Numbered from the stretch's first letter, positions 1 to 9,514 are shown. The stretch: DNA of 64,000 nucleotides from Sporosarcina sp. BP05 (GCF_014282005.1 NZ_JACFTD010000001.1:62001-126000); one strand, 5' to 3'. Numbers and translations: made by a program. Notes: generated from the letters alone by a model not told the origin.

Positions 1-96
1 ATCGGTTTCCCGATATTCGTATCATTCTATCTTTTGCACCGACTCGAACAGAAGCTTGTGGCGATTCATGATGTGCTTCTTGAATTAAAAATTTGA
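1..96 (+). CDS. YvrJ family small membrane protein, 3' end only
   Basis: The first 31 codons in frame 1 read as the end of a small protein, with a hydrophobic stretch (IGFPIFVSFYLLHRLEQKL) followed by a charged tail, and stop at TGA 94-96. The pattern of a G-F-P-I start to the membrane segment, a Y-L-L-x-R-L-E exit and an amphipathic tail is characteristic of the short YvrJ family of Bacillota, single-pass peptides of about 50 residues with no established function. The start lies upstream of the window. The hairpin at 147-187 could terminate it. The family call rests on my recognition of the motif in a short fragment; a holin-like BhlA/UviB peptide is the alternative. Confidence 0.6.
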   Translation: MGFPIFVSFYLLHRLEQKLVAIHDVLLELKI

Positions 97-146
97 TTGT
101 ATCTTGCAATTTTTTTGACCCGCAAAATTATTGACTTGCCGATAAG

Positions 147-187
147 AAAATCCCCTTCCTTTATAAAACTAAGGTGAAGGGGATTTT
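147..187. terminator. Bidirectional intrinsic terminator
   Basis: Inverted repeat AAAATCCCCTTC (147-158) and GAAGGGGATTTT (176-187) with A/T-rich flanks on both sides. It overlaps the 3' end of the SLH relic and lies downstream of the YvrJ-like gene, so it can serve both strands. Confidence 0.75.
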
Positions 188-494
188 GTTGCCTGTAACA
201 ATTCCAGCGCGATTTGCTGCTTCAATTTCAAGTACTAATCCATTCATTTTCTCTGTTACATCTGAGAATGTTCCTTCGTATGCCTGCTTTGGAAGATCCA
301 AGGGACGTGAAAGGAGTAGAGTAAATTGGGCTCTTGTGACTTGATCGCTTGGAGCAAATGTATCTTCTGATTTGCCGTGGGTAATTGATTTTGATGCGAG
401 TACTTCAACATAGTCTTTAACCCACTTTATAGCGCCTGATTGGATATCTTTAAACTCTACTTTTCCGTTAGCGTATTTTCCGTACTAGTTCAAA
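161..494 (-). pseudogene. Decayed SLH-domain gene (3' remnant)
   Basis: Read on the minus strand, about 110 codons encode recognisable SLH sequence, including SITHGKSEDTFAPSDQVTRA, then LDLPKQAYEGTFSDV and a second repeat core EIEAANRAGIVTG, ending at TAA (161-163). The order matches the SLH blocks of the large subtilases in this window (GKTETNFAPNAQITRAEF, EYEGTFSDV, AARAGIVNG). An in-frame TAG lies just upstream (about 485), no start codon or signal peptide is present, and the third SLH repeat is missing, its place taken by the terminator region. It is the tail of a former SLH surface protein whose catalytic part has been lost. Confidence 0.8.
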
Positions 495-571
495 TAAAAC
501 TTTTGCTCCTGCCTTACTAGTATCTTATGCAAGTGAATGGTTAATCCACAGAAGTGTTAATTTTTGCAAGC

Positions 572-611
572 AAAAAAGGAAACACATCTGCGTAGATGTG
601 TTTCCTTTTTT
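572..611 (-). terminator. Intrinsic terminator of the secreted nuclease gene
   Basis: An 18-bp stem (AAAAAAGGAAACACATCT and its complement) around a GCGT loop, with a T-run on either strand. It lies 34 nt past the nuclease stop codon. Confidence 0.85.
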
Positions 612-644
612 CGGCTTATACGCACCGCTCGTGGTTAGCCGACC

Positions 645-3600
645 TTAAGATGCTAGTTGTTTATCAGCTGAACTAGATTGCTCCCAAATCAACTGTACCC
701 ATTCAGGATGATCGATGTATGGGTTACGATTTCCCTGCCATTTTTGAATGACATTATTTCTGTTACGTTCAAACCCATCGACCGGATCTTGTGCATGCCA
801 TTTTAATAAAGTCGAAAGTTTTCCGTGGTAAGGTGCACTTCCGTTATTTAGCTTGTCGTTTAATTCCAAGTCAACTTTGTCACCCTTTTCATAGCGAGTC
901 GCCATGTAAAAGAGAATTCTTGCCACGTCACCTTTTACATTATCGGGTGGCTCAAAAGAATTTGCTGTTTTGAAACAGCCTTTACAGCCGTTTACAGGGC
1001 TGCCGCCGTTATCAAAATCCAAATTTCCTCTTGAACTATTTACTTGAACATCCGTAGGGCGCAAGTGATGAATATCTGTGCCTGGTCCTTTGCTTGTTCC
1101 GAAGTCACCGTGTGATTTTGCCCAAGTATGTTCCCGGTTCCAATCGCCGACATTCCCACCATTACGATTTTTGGCGCGAGAATCACCGGAATAAAATAGA
1201 ATCACATTGTTGACGTTATTCGGGTCCTCATCAGTTTCACGCAATGCTACCCATACTTGATCGTAAGAAAGCTCTGTATGTCCATCAATAATTTCATGAA
1301 GCGCGTTTTTTAACGCTTGTCCGTTTTTACCAATCGCATCTTTGTAATAGACATCGGTTGGCGATTCAACATCCGCGGTTACCTTTACTGTAAAACTAGT
1401 TGTAACAGACTTGTTCCCGTCTGAAGCCGTCACGCCTACAATATGGCTGCCTTCAGAGAGTGTTAGCGTTAATGAATTCCCTTCAATTTTACCCAGCGTG
1501 GACATGAATGTAAGTTCATCGTTCTCAGGATCAGAGAAGTAGTCAGTCAATACGAGGGAAATCGATTCCCCAGTTTTAACTGTTTGGTTCGGAATAGCTT
1601 TCTGTACAATCGGTGCATTGTTTCCATCAGGCAAAGAAGGAACCACTATGGGTTCCCCTTTCGAATTTGTGAATTTAATATTGTCTGGATTTGCACCGTT
1701 GATAAATTTAATTTCTTGAATATTTTCAGCGCCTCTAACTTCTTTTACGTTCGCGCCATCGATGATGACTTCTTTCGCTTTCGTACCTTTGAAAGCAATA
1801 ATCGCTCCAGACTCAGCTGGTTTGATTGTTACCGCTGTGTTCGCAAAGCCTGCACCATGGAATTCTGCGTAAGCTCCAGTGAACGCAATTCCTTCCGTAA
1901 TAACCGACGCATCGTCGATTGTAACAGAAACGCTTGGTTTACCAATCGTTACTTTTTTCGTTTTAAGATTTTTGATGTTATATATTTTTTCAGCAATGAT
2001 TGGAACAATAACATCTTTACCTGCAAAGTCAATTTGAACCATTACAGGTTCATGGTCACTTGCGCGGCCTTGAGCTTCTGTATAATTTGCATTGATGTGG
2101 ATCATGTCTATTTTTGTTTTAGTTTCTAATCTCTTAGAAACAAGAATGTGATCTAGTACTTGGTTGTTTCCTTGGAAGAAATAAGAGAACCGATCGTTAG
2201 CCGGTGCTTTATCTACCATATTTATCATTTCGTTACCTTTAAGTATGTCTAGTGTTTTTGTAAATTCGAAGTCGTTCATATCCCCTGCAAGAACAATGTT
2301 TAAATTAGGATCTTTTGCTAATCCGTCTTTGATGAACGCATTAATAGTAGTAGCTAATTTTAAGCGTTGTGCTTCAGAACCTAAAAATGGAGGTTGTGAA
2401 GAGCCCCATAAAGATTGGTCGCCGCCTTTGGAATTTAAGTGTACACCGATGACGACTACTTTTTCGCCTTTGAAGTCAAATTGAGCTGCAATTGGCTTAC
2501 GTGTATTCACAAATTTGGATGGATCTAGAACGCCTGGATTCAATGCTAAGTTTCCTTGTGCATCCCACGTATTCCCTTCTGAACCAGTGCCATGTACACC
2601 TTCTACTAATGAAACACGTTCCGGATTATAAAGGTAGCCAACACGAATGTTACCGCCTGGAGCTCCCCCGTTATCATTATTCTTAGGCGCAACCTCAGTC
2701 CATTTATATGTTTTACCACCTGCTGCCGTAATCGCTGCGATTAAGCGTTCATAGTTTGCAGATCCATCGACGGTTCCCGAATTTGTTTCTCCATCATTAT
2801 CTTGTACTTCTACTAATGTAATGATATCGGGATTTTTCATATTTGTTACAAATGACTTTGCAATTCTAGTAACCTTTTCATCGGAAGTTGTCATAGAGAA
2901 ATTTTCTACATTATAAGATGCTACTGTTAATTTATCCTCAGTAGGTTCAATATGAGTTATTTCTACTGTTCTATTGCCTTTAACAAGTGTCGGTAATGTT
3001 TCAGGTAATACTCTATATCCATCAGCTGTATATGAAATTACTCCAATAACATCTCCGTTAAAATGATCTCCTGATGTAATATCAAGTGAACCGGTATTTG
3101 TTAAGAATATCTTTTCTGGATTGTAGTCATCCGCTGCAATATTAAGCCCACCTAATAGATTGAACTCATTATTTGTTGTACTCTCCACGACGATTGGAGT
3201 AGCTCCATTATATGGAGGGCCAACTACTTTCGCATTCGGGAATGAAAGTCGCATAAATTCTACTGATTCCCAGAAATCGATACCATCTTCCGCCGGGTCA
3301 AATGAAGTTAAGTTATCATTATCAATTATTTTATTTGGTGGAATAATATCTACACCTACTATAAGTGGTGCTGGAAGTTCTGCTGTTCCATATGTGGTAA
3401 CTTGAGTTGCGGTAATACGCGTTGTAGATAAGTTTGCGCCACTACCATTTTCCGCCACAGTACCTGTCACTTTTACTTTAGCGCCAACTTTAACTCCATT
3501 TGCCGATTTATTCACTTGGATTGCTTCTGATGTTGTGTTGTCTTTATCTGCATTTTCCACATCTTGCATCACAAAATTTGTTCCATCAATTAAGTGCGTT

Positions 3601-5234
3601 ACTACTCCAGTCACATCTGTCACTGTTGCGCCAACATATGGTGATACATGACCTTTTCCTTGGATTTCTCGAATGATTACGCCATCCGCTTTTATGATTG
3701 TATAAGTAAAGCTAAATGCTTTACTTGTCGTTTTGTTTGTTACTGCAATGGCTTTAATTGTTGTTGTTCCGATAGGTAATAAGATTGGAGCATCGTATTT
3801 AGTACTCGCTTGAGTTGGTTCCGACCCGTCAAGTGTGAAGTAAATTTCAGCACCTTCCAACCCTGATTTAAGTTCAATTTTCGTATCTACTGGTACCGTT
3901 CCTTCATTTGCAGAGGAGTATACTGCTGGTTTGTTCACTAAGTCATAGCTTTCAAGACCTACCGTTTTAAGTTGGAATGTAGTTCCAAAGATTGCTGCGA
4001 TACCTGTAAGATTTACTTTATCGCCTTCTTTGAAAACTTTGATGAAGTCAGCGTATACCAATCCCGTACGATTATCATTTCGTACAAGTACCTTTTCACC
4101 ATTTTCTGCTATTGCTTGGAATTCAAAAGTTCCATAACTATCAAATGTTAAGTTACTAATAGTAACATTATTTATAGTTACTAATTCTCCTTGTGTATCC
4201 TCGTTCACTCCAGATGGTTCTACAACTTGAGCATTTGGAATGACATTTCCTGATGATATCAATTCAATAGTAGGGTTTTCTATTTCTACTTCATTTGAAT
4301 AAGTAATTACTTTACCTGTTACTCTAATTTTATCCCCAGGTTGAACATTCGCTGAGCCAGCGTAAATATACATACCTGCTGTTTCATCTTGCATATAGAA
4401 TGCTCCACCGCCCCATAATCCAGGATTAGTAGTGACAATCCCTTCGATTTGAACAGTTTTATTAATTTCAGTACGGGCTCCTGCGATTGTTTGAGTATCA
4501 GCGACGGTATACGTGAATGTTGATACTTCACTATTCTCTAATTCTTCCTTCATAGCTATCGCCTTAACTGTAGTTGTCTCATTAATGATAATCGGCGTTG
4601 TATATGACATACTTTTGATAGTTGGATCTGTTCCATCTGTCGTATAGTAGATTGTTGCTCCAGCAGTTTTTGTTGATAATGTAATCGCAGTTCCTTTTGC
4701 TACACTCGATGATGCTGGTGATGCTGTTACAGCTTCAACTAAATTAGGATCTACAGGATCTGGATCTATAGGTTCTTCATTCACAAAAGCCATTGAAGTT
4801 GGTGATTTCAAACCCGCATGATTTCCAAAGTATTTTTCAAGTGACCCACTCATCACCACTTTTTTCCCAACGTTAGTTGGATTTGTCTGCAAACCAAAAT
4901 CTGTTCTTAAATAAGCTGGTGAAACTGGTAATTGAACATATAGCATTTTCGATAAATCAGTTTCTTCAGGAGTTGAAGCAATTGCATAATTGGTATTTGA
5001 AGTAGCAGTACCTGTTACACTTGTTTCACTCACTACAAAACCTACTATATAACCTTCTACTGATATTTTTTTACTCGCACCTACTACATATTGGCCAATT
5101 GCTTCATCAACTGTTAGTGACGTATCTGCTGATGCACTAGTTACTGATATGAAAGGTGTAATCATTGAAACCACTAGTAAGAATGCTAATATAATCTTAC
5201 TAAAAGCATGATTTACTATACCTTTATTTTTCAT
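645..5234 (-). CDS. Secreted two-domain nuclease: ExeM-like EEP domain plus endonuclease I
   Basis: A secreted multidomain protein of about 1529 residues. A signal peptide (about 1-36) is followed by a DUF6359-like region (about 38-150), two chitobiase/hexosaminidase C-terminal-type Ig modules (about 170-240 and 430-510), OB-fold-like stretches, and an endonuclease/exonuclease/phosphatase domain (about 785-1080: ASYNVENF, TLVEVQD, GVHLNSKGG, LAGDMNDFEF, ASDHEP). A cadherin-like linker precedes a C-terminal endonuclease I domain (about 1300-1529) with the His-metal motif NREHTWAKSHG and DIHHLRP. It probably degrades extracellular DNA or RNA. There is no SLH, sortase or membrane anchor, so it is probably released. 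The ATG at 5234 is preferred over GTG 5243 because GGGAG lies 8 nt upstream of the ATG but abuts the GTG. The next gene upstream is a 5'-nucleotidase, consistent with nucleotide scavenging. Confidence 0.9.
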   Translation of the reverse strand: MKNKGIVNHAFSKIILAFLLVVSMITPFISVTSASADTSLTVDEAIGQYVVGASKKISVEGYIVGFVVSETSVTGTATSNTNYAIASTPEETDLSKMLYVQLPVSPAYLRTDFGLQTNPTNVGKKVVMSGSLEKYFGNHAGLKSPTSMAFVNEEPIDPDPVDPNLVEAVTASPASSSVAKGTAITLSTKTAGATIYYTTDGTDPTIKSMSYTTPIIINETTTVKAIAMKEELENSEVSTFTYTVADTQTIAGARTEINKTVQIEGIVTTNPGLWGGGAFYMQDETAGMYIYAGSANVQPGDKIRVTGKVITYSNEVEIENPTIELISSGNVIPNAQVVEPSGVNEDTQGELVTINNVTISNLTFDSYGTFEFQAIAENGEKVLVRNDNRTGLVYADFIKVFKEGDKVNLTGIAAIFGTTFQLKTVGLESYDLVNKPAVYSSANEGTVPVDTKIELKSGLEGAEIYFTLDGSEPTQASTKYDAPILLPIGTTTIKAIAVTNKTTSKAFSFTYTIIKADGVIIREIQGKGHVSPYVGATVTDVTGVVTHLIDGTNFVMQDVENADKDNTTSEAIQVNKSANGVKVGAKVKVTGTVAENGSGANLSTTRITATQVTTYGTAELPAPLIVGVDIIPPNKIIDNDNLTSFDPAEDGIDFWESVEFMRLSFPNAKVVGPPYNGATPIVVESTTNNEFNLLGGLNIAADDYNPEKIFLTNTGSLDITSGDHFNGDVIGVISYTADGYRVLPETLPTLVKGNRTVEITHIEPTEDKLTVASYNVENFSMTTSDEKVTRIAKSFVTNMKNPDIITLVEVQDNDGETNSGTVDGSANYERLIAAITAAGGKTYKWTEVAPKNNDNGGAPGGNIRVGYLYNPERVSLVEGVHGTGSEGNTWDAQGNLALNPGVLDPSKFVNTRKPIAAQFDFKGEKVVVIGVHLNSKGGDQSLWGSSQPPFLGSEAQRLKLATTINAFIKDGLAKDPNLNIVLAGDMNDFEFTKTLDILKGNEMINMVDKAPANDRFSYFFQGNNQVLDHILVSKRLETKTKIDMIHINANYTEAQGRASDHEPVMVQIDFAGKDVIVPIIAEKIYNIKNLKTKKVTIGKPSVSVTIDDASVITEGIAFTGAYAEFHGAGFANTAVTIKPAESGAIIAFKGTKAKEVIIDGANVKEVRGAENIQEIKFINGANPDNIKFTNSKGEPIVVPSLPDGNNAPIVQKAIPNQTVKTGESISLVLTDYFSDPENDELTFMSTLGKIEGNSLTLTLSEGSHIVGVTASDGNKSVTTSFTVKVTADVESPTDVYYKDAIGKNGQALKNALHEIIDGHTELSYDQVWVALRETDEDPNNVNNVILFYSGDSRAKNRNGGNVGDWNREHTWAKSHGDFGTSKGPGTDIHHLRPTDVQVNSSRGNLDFDNGGSPVNGCKGCFKTANSFEPPDNVKGDVARILFYMATRYEKGDKVDLELNDKLNNGSAPYHGKLSTLLKWHAQDPVDGFERNRNNVIQKWQGNRNPYIDHPEWVQLIWEQSSSADKQLAS

Positions 5235-5273
5235 CCAATTCACTCCCAGAATTTTTTATGAACTTTTGCTATT

Positions 5274-5315
5274 TTTTAATTGCAAAGCCTTCAGTCAAAG
5301 ACAGAAGGCTTTGCA
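5274..5315 (-). terminator. Intrinsic terminator of SLH 5'-nucleotidase gene
   Basis: A perfect 12-bp stem, TGCAAAGCCTTC (5281-5292) with GAAGGCTTTGCA (5304-5315). On the minus strand it is followed by AATTAAAAAATAG. It separates the nucleotidase and nuclease genes, so they are probably not a simple operon. Confidence 0.8.
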
Positions 5316-5322
5316 CAAAATC

Positions 5323-8300
5323 TTAAAAAAACGTTTCTCCATCGACAGTAATTCCATCAAAGTCGAGGTTTTTTCCATCAAGCCCTGAAAGATCCAAATT
5401 TCCTTTAACGGTAATGTTCGCAAATGACACATCCCCTGTTGGAGTACCTGTAAGAATCAAGTTACCTTTGACGACTGCATTTTTTAGGGAAGCTGCGTCT
5501 GTAATGGATACTTTCACGTTACCGTTGTAAACTTTTGGTGCGTCAACTGTGCCAGAGAAATCCTCGCTTGCCACATCTCCACCAGGAAGTTCAGTACCCG
5601 GTTCTTGACCCGCTACGTCTACAAGACGACCTTCAATTTTAGTTGGAATTTTGTTGATTAGTGATACTAAATGTTCTTTTAAGTTTTCCCAATCTGAAAG
5701 CCCAAGATCTGTTGCACGACCTGCAGCATACGCTTTTTTAAGAACATCATAGCCGTCTCCACCTTTTGCAGTGAATGCGTTTGTCGCAACTGTGTACGTT
5801 TTAGCGTCTTCGATTTCAGTGTAAGTACCATCTTCATTTTTATATGCAATTGAAACTACACGTTGTCCAGCAGGTTTCGAAGAATCGTATTTCACTTTCG
5901 CACCTGACACATGTAAGAAACCGCCACTTTCTTTCGGATACTCTTTAAAACTAATTTCAAATGTAGCTTTTAATTCGGAACCTGTTAGATCCATTGTTGC
6001 TAATGTGTTACCAAATGGAAGTACTGTGATTACTTCACCTACCGTGATTGGTCCTGCTCCAATTCCAGCCCTAATTCCTCCACCATTTTGGAATGCCATA
6101 ATTACTTTTTTATCTTTTACATAACCTTGCGCTTTTGCAAGCATGCCATCTGTGATTATGTTCCCTAGAATCGTTTCACTAGCCCGTACACTTGTGCCCG
6201 GTACATAACCTACATCCGATGTTCTTGGACTTACTAGTGCATTTTCAAGTGTCACTCCAATTTCCTCGTTATTAACAGCAGCGATTTTATCCTTATAAGG
6301 TTTTAAGAGCTCCACTGCCTCAGGATCTTCTGCTTTACCAGCAGTCGCAATTAACTTTCCTGCATGTCCGATTACGACACCATTTTTATCAAATTCAACA
6401 TCTAACGTCCCAAGGTAATCCGAATACTGATACGCTTGTACAATAATTGTTTTATCTTTCGCTTTTCCACTTCCATCTTTGTCTACAACTACAGGAACGT
6501 CTAATTGAGTATGACTATGTCCACCTACAATTACGTCAATTCCAGCTACATTTGCAGCTAATTCTTGGTCATTGTCCATAGCGGCATTATCATCAAAACC
6601 AATATGTGTAAGTGCAACGATTTTATTAACACCCATTGCTTCAAATTCAGCAACCATTTTTTTTGCATCTTCAATATAGTTAGAGAATGTAACTTTTCCT
6701 GGACTTGAAATGTCTGCCGTTTCTGCAGTCGTCAGTCCAAAGATACCGACTTTTTCTCCGTTTATTTCTTTTACAATTCCTGTATAGATATTTTTATTTT
6801 TAGGGGTTGTCGAAATTTTCGTATTGAATAATCCATCAAACAGTGGATCTTTCGAGAAATCTACGTTAGATGATACAAATGGGAAGTCTGCTGCTTTAAT
6901 GAAGTCGACCAACGCTTTGTGACCTTCCGGTGATGAACCAAGATCAAACTCATGGTTACCAAATGTCATAGCGTCGACTTTCATTAAATTCATAAATGCT
7001 AAGTCTGCTTGCCCTAGGAATTCATTGAAATACAAAGTACCCGAGAATACATCCCCCGCATTTAGTAACAATGCATCCGGTTTAACTGTCCGTACTTCTT
7101 TTACTGCTGTAACGAGCTTTGGTGCTTTATTAGTATTAGCATGTATATCATTTACGTGCATCAAAGAAAGGTTAAACGTTTTTCCATCACCGCTAGTTGG
7201 TGGATTGGGATCCGTATCTGTACTTGTGTTTCCGTTATTGAATTCATCAAAGTTTACAATAACATCTTTTACTGTTAACCCTTGTGGAAGTTCAAAACTA
7301 CCTATTTTTGTTCCAGCACCTAATCTGATTGTTGTACCTTTAAGTTTCACAATCAGTTTTTCGATTTTCCCGATTGTCAGAAGCTTCAAGTCAATCTTGG
7401 ATTCGACGGTAACATTTTTGATAGTGGCTGTTCCATCAATTGACAATGCATTAGGCGTGTCCACTGAAAGGTTGTCCACTATTGCATCAAGCGTAACGTT
7501 CGTCGCACCTTTTTTGACCGTTACTTTCGGCAACGTAATTCCCTTATCGGCTATTAAATGGATATTTGATAAAAGGTTGAATCCTTGAACTGTTGAATTC
7601 CCTTTTACTTCGATGATTACTTTTTTGCTCTTAGACAATTCCACAGATTGGATGATAGAATTCGTGAACACAACACTTGGTTCTATCTTTTCTGCAGCAG
7701 CTGCTTGGAACTCTTTTCCGACTCGCTTAAGTGAGGCATTATCAGTAAGACTTACTTTCCCTAAAACCTCGATATCATTAGCTTTAAAACTGTTTTCTAC
7801 TTCTTTCCCTATCTCCAAATTACCGGAAATTTTTAGGTTATTCAATGAAATATAATCACCATTTACGCGAACTGCCCCTGTAAATGAAGACCCTTGTCCA
7901 TCAAGTACAACACTGTTTTTTTCATTTCCATTCGCTGTAAGTTCAATTGAAGTAATTCTAACGATTACGCCATCCTTAACTGTATATTCCAAGACTGCTC
8001 CTACTAGTGCCGCAGAATTGGAAGCATTCAAAAGCTTTTTCAAGTCTGCTGACAATGCATATGTCCCAGTCGATAGCTTAACTGAATCAGTTGAGACGCT
8101 AACCAATTCTGCCGTCTTGTTAACTGCAGATTCACTTCGAACAATAAAGGAAGCCATTTGTCCTCTTGTAACAAAAGCATTCGGTTCAAATTTGGATGCA
8201 GAGGTCCCAGTTGTAATTTCATTTATGATCAAAGCTTGAACATAGTTTGCGTACCAGTGCCCAGCTTTCACGTCTGTAAATGGGGAATTTGTAAGCTTTA

Positions 8301-8778
8301 CATTTTCAAGATTAAAACCAACACTAATTATTTTAGCCATTTGTGCACGAGTTAGTGGCTCCCCAGGCTTAAATGTCTTATCGTTATACCCATCGATTAT
8401 CCCCGCTTCTACAAGTGCAGCAATTGATCCATAATTCTGGTCCGTCACCCTCACGTCTTTGAATCCCGGGTTTTTCACATTTTTTGTGTTTAGCCCAAGT
8501 GTTAATGCTAAAACACTTGCAACTTGTCCCCGTGTTACTGATTGATGCGGTCTAAAAGTACCATCGCCAAATCCTTTTACTATACCTCTGGAAGCCAAAT
8601 TACTAACACTCTCATAGAAATGATGACTTTCAATGTTCTTTACATCAGAAAACGTGGGAACTTTCACCTCATCGGCTTGTGTATATACTGGTACAGCTAC
8701 TGCTAGTGTCCCAGTTGCTACAGCTACAGCTAATGTCGCCCCGAATACTTTTTGATATGAATTGGCATGCTTCTTCAT
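5323..8778 (-). CDS. SLH-anchored 5'-nucleotidase / metallophosphoesterase
   Basis: 1151 residues with a signal peptide (1-36) and three N-terminal SLH repeats (about 40-220; TRGQ, TRAQ and TRGQ motifs) for SCWP binding. A Val/Leu/Ile-rich region resembling a parallel beta-helix (about 240-520) follows. The calcineurin-type metallophosphatase domain begins near 540 (HVNDIHAN, NAGDVFSGTL, FGNHEFDLG, GGHSHTQ), and the 5'-nucleotidase C-terminal substrate domain near 830-1020 (FQNGGGIRAG, TAKGGDGYD). A short beta-helix-like tail ends the protein. It should hydrolyse extracellular nucleotides to nucleosides and phosphate at the cell surface. A paralogue lies at 54385-56583. The start is supported by AAGGGGG about 8 nt upstream. 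The beta-helix label is structural inference. Confidence 0.92.
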   Translation of the reverse strand: MKKHANSYQKVFGATLAVAVATGTLAVAVPVYTQADEVKVPTFSDVKNIESHHFYESVSNLASRGIVKGFGDGTFRPHQSVTRGQVASVLALTLGLNTKNVKNPGFKDVRVTDQNYGSIAALVEAGIIDGYNDKTFKPGEPLTRAQMAKIISVGFNLENVKLTNSPFTDVKAGHWYANYVQALIINEITTGTSASKFEPNAFVTRGQMASFIVRSESAVNKTAELVSVSTDSVKLSTGTYALSADLKKLLNASNSAALVGAVLEYTVKDGVIVRITSIELTANGNEKNSVVLDGQGSSFTGAVRVNGDYISLNNLKISGNLEIGKEVENSFKANDIEVLGKVSLTDNASLKRVGKEFQAAAAEKIEPSVVFTNSIIQSVELSKSKKVIIEVKGNSTVQGFNLLSNIHLIADKGITLPKVTVKKGATNVTLDAIVDNLSVDTPNALSIDGTATIKNVTVESKIDLKLLTIGKIEKLIVKLKGTTIRLGAGTKIGSFELPQGLTVKDVIVNFDEFNNGNTSTDTDPNPPTSGDGKTFNLSLMHVNDIHANTNKAPKLVTAVKEVRTVKPDALLLNAGDVFSGTLYFNEFLGQADLAFMNLMKVDAMTFGNHEFDLGSSPEGHKALVDFIKAADFPFVSSNVDFSKDPLFDGLFNTKISTTPKNKNIYTGIVKEINGEKVGIFGLTTAETADISSPGKVTFSNYIEDAKKMVAEFEAMGVNKIVALTHIGFDDNAAMDNDQELAANVAGIDVIVGGHSHTQLDVPVVVDKDGSGKAKDKTIIVQAYQYSDYLGTLDVEFDKNGVVIGHAGKLIATAGKAEDPEAVELLKPYKDKIAAVNNEEIGVTLENALVSPRTSDVGYVPGTSVRASETILGNIITDGMLAKAQGYVKDKKVIMAFQNGGGIRAGIGAGPITVGEVITVLPFGNTLATMDLTGSELKATFEISFKEYPKESGGFLHVSGAKVKYDSSKPAGQRVVSIAYKNEDGTYTEIEDAKTYTVATNAFTAKGGDGYDVLKKAYAAGRATDLGLSDWENLKEHLVSLINKIPTKIEGRLVDVAGQEPGTELPGGDVASEDFSGTVDAPKVYNGNVKVSITDAASLKNAVVKGNLILTGTPTGDVSFANITVKGNLDLSGLDGKNLDFDGITVDGETFF

Positions 8779-9330
8779 TTACTGTCCCCCTTTAATCGTA
8801 TGTAATTTAAGGATTGGATTAATCCATAAATTAATAGTACCATTACTAATTTCCTTTAAATGTTAAGTAATTATTAATATTCCAGTAGATTATTAACGTA
8901 CTGTAAGGTTTATTAAATTTACGTAGACGTCTACATAGATGTAACTGCTAACTTTACAGTTTGGCGGACCAGATTGTTCTAACATAGTACCGCAGCTACA
9001 GTGTTGTCCATTTCATCCGGAAAACTCTACTCTCCTGTCCCATAAGTTTCATCACTTTTCGCGGTTCAAAACACATTCCCATGGCTTTCAGTTTAGCCCT
9101 ACACCGCATACGGCACGCCATCAACTCTAACTTTTGCCATAAATTGCCGCCATTCCAAGCATACAATCTTATCAGCAATATGTTAATCCAAATGTTACGA
9201 CAATTTAATAGCTATTTTTACATACTATTACTTGTGAGTAGTCCATATCCTATTAACTGACATAAAATTTTAGGGGAATATGTAGGTTGATGTAGAAAGT
9301 TTCTCAGTGTGCTAATCAAAAATAGAAAAT

Positions 9331-9362
9331 AGCCCCTCAATCGATTGCTCGATTGAGGGGCT
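9331..9362. terminator. Hairpin next to the IS3 scar, terminator-like
   Basis: A GC-rich inverted repeat (AGCCCCTCAATCG and CGATTGAGGGGCT) ends exactly where similarity to the intact IS3 orfB begins. It may be a former terminator or an insertion junction. No gene ends nearby. Confidence 0.5.
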
Positions 9363-9363
9363 G

Positions 9364-9514
9364 GTGCGAAGAACCTTATTCATCGTCGTTTTTATACAAA
9401 TACGGCTTATCACGAACTGACAACAGACATTACTGAATTGAGATGTTCAGATGGCTAGAAACTTTATCTCGGTCGTATTATGGATATATAACGGAGAGAT
9501 TCTTTCATATGGCA
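9364..9514 (+). pseudogene. IS3-family orfB (transposase) fragment
   Basis: About 150 nt closely match the DDE-domain part of the intact IS3 orfB at 37264-37416 (shared segments include GCGAAGAACCTTATTCATCG and ACGGAGAGAT). The reading frame (KNLIHRRFYTNTAY...LTTDITE) is interrupted by a TTG-to-TAG change at the position of GATGGCTTG, and by a short deletion further on. Both IS ends and the rest of the transposase are absent, so this is an inactive scar of the same or a very similar element. Confidence 0.85.

Noticed and set aside
5241..5243. GTG start for the secreted nuclease
   Set aside because: The Shine-Dalgarno GGGAG abuts it; ATG at 5234 has correct 8-nt spacing.
7025..7588. 187-codon plus-strand ORF inside the 5'-nucleotidase gene
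   Set aside because: Antisense shadow of a well-supported coding region; composition is the mirror of the real frame and there is no ribosome binding site.
8996..9178. 60-codon minus-strand ORF
   Set aside because: No ribosome binding site, doubtful TTG start, no recognisable domain or neighbour.
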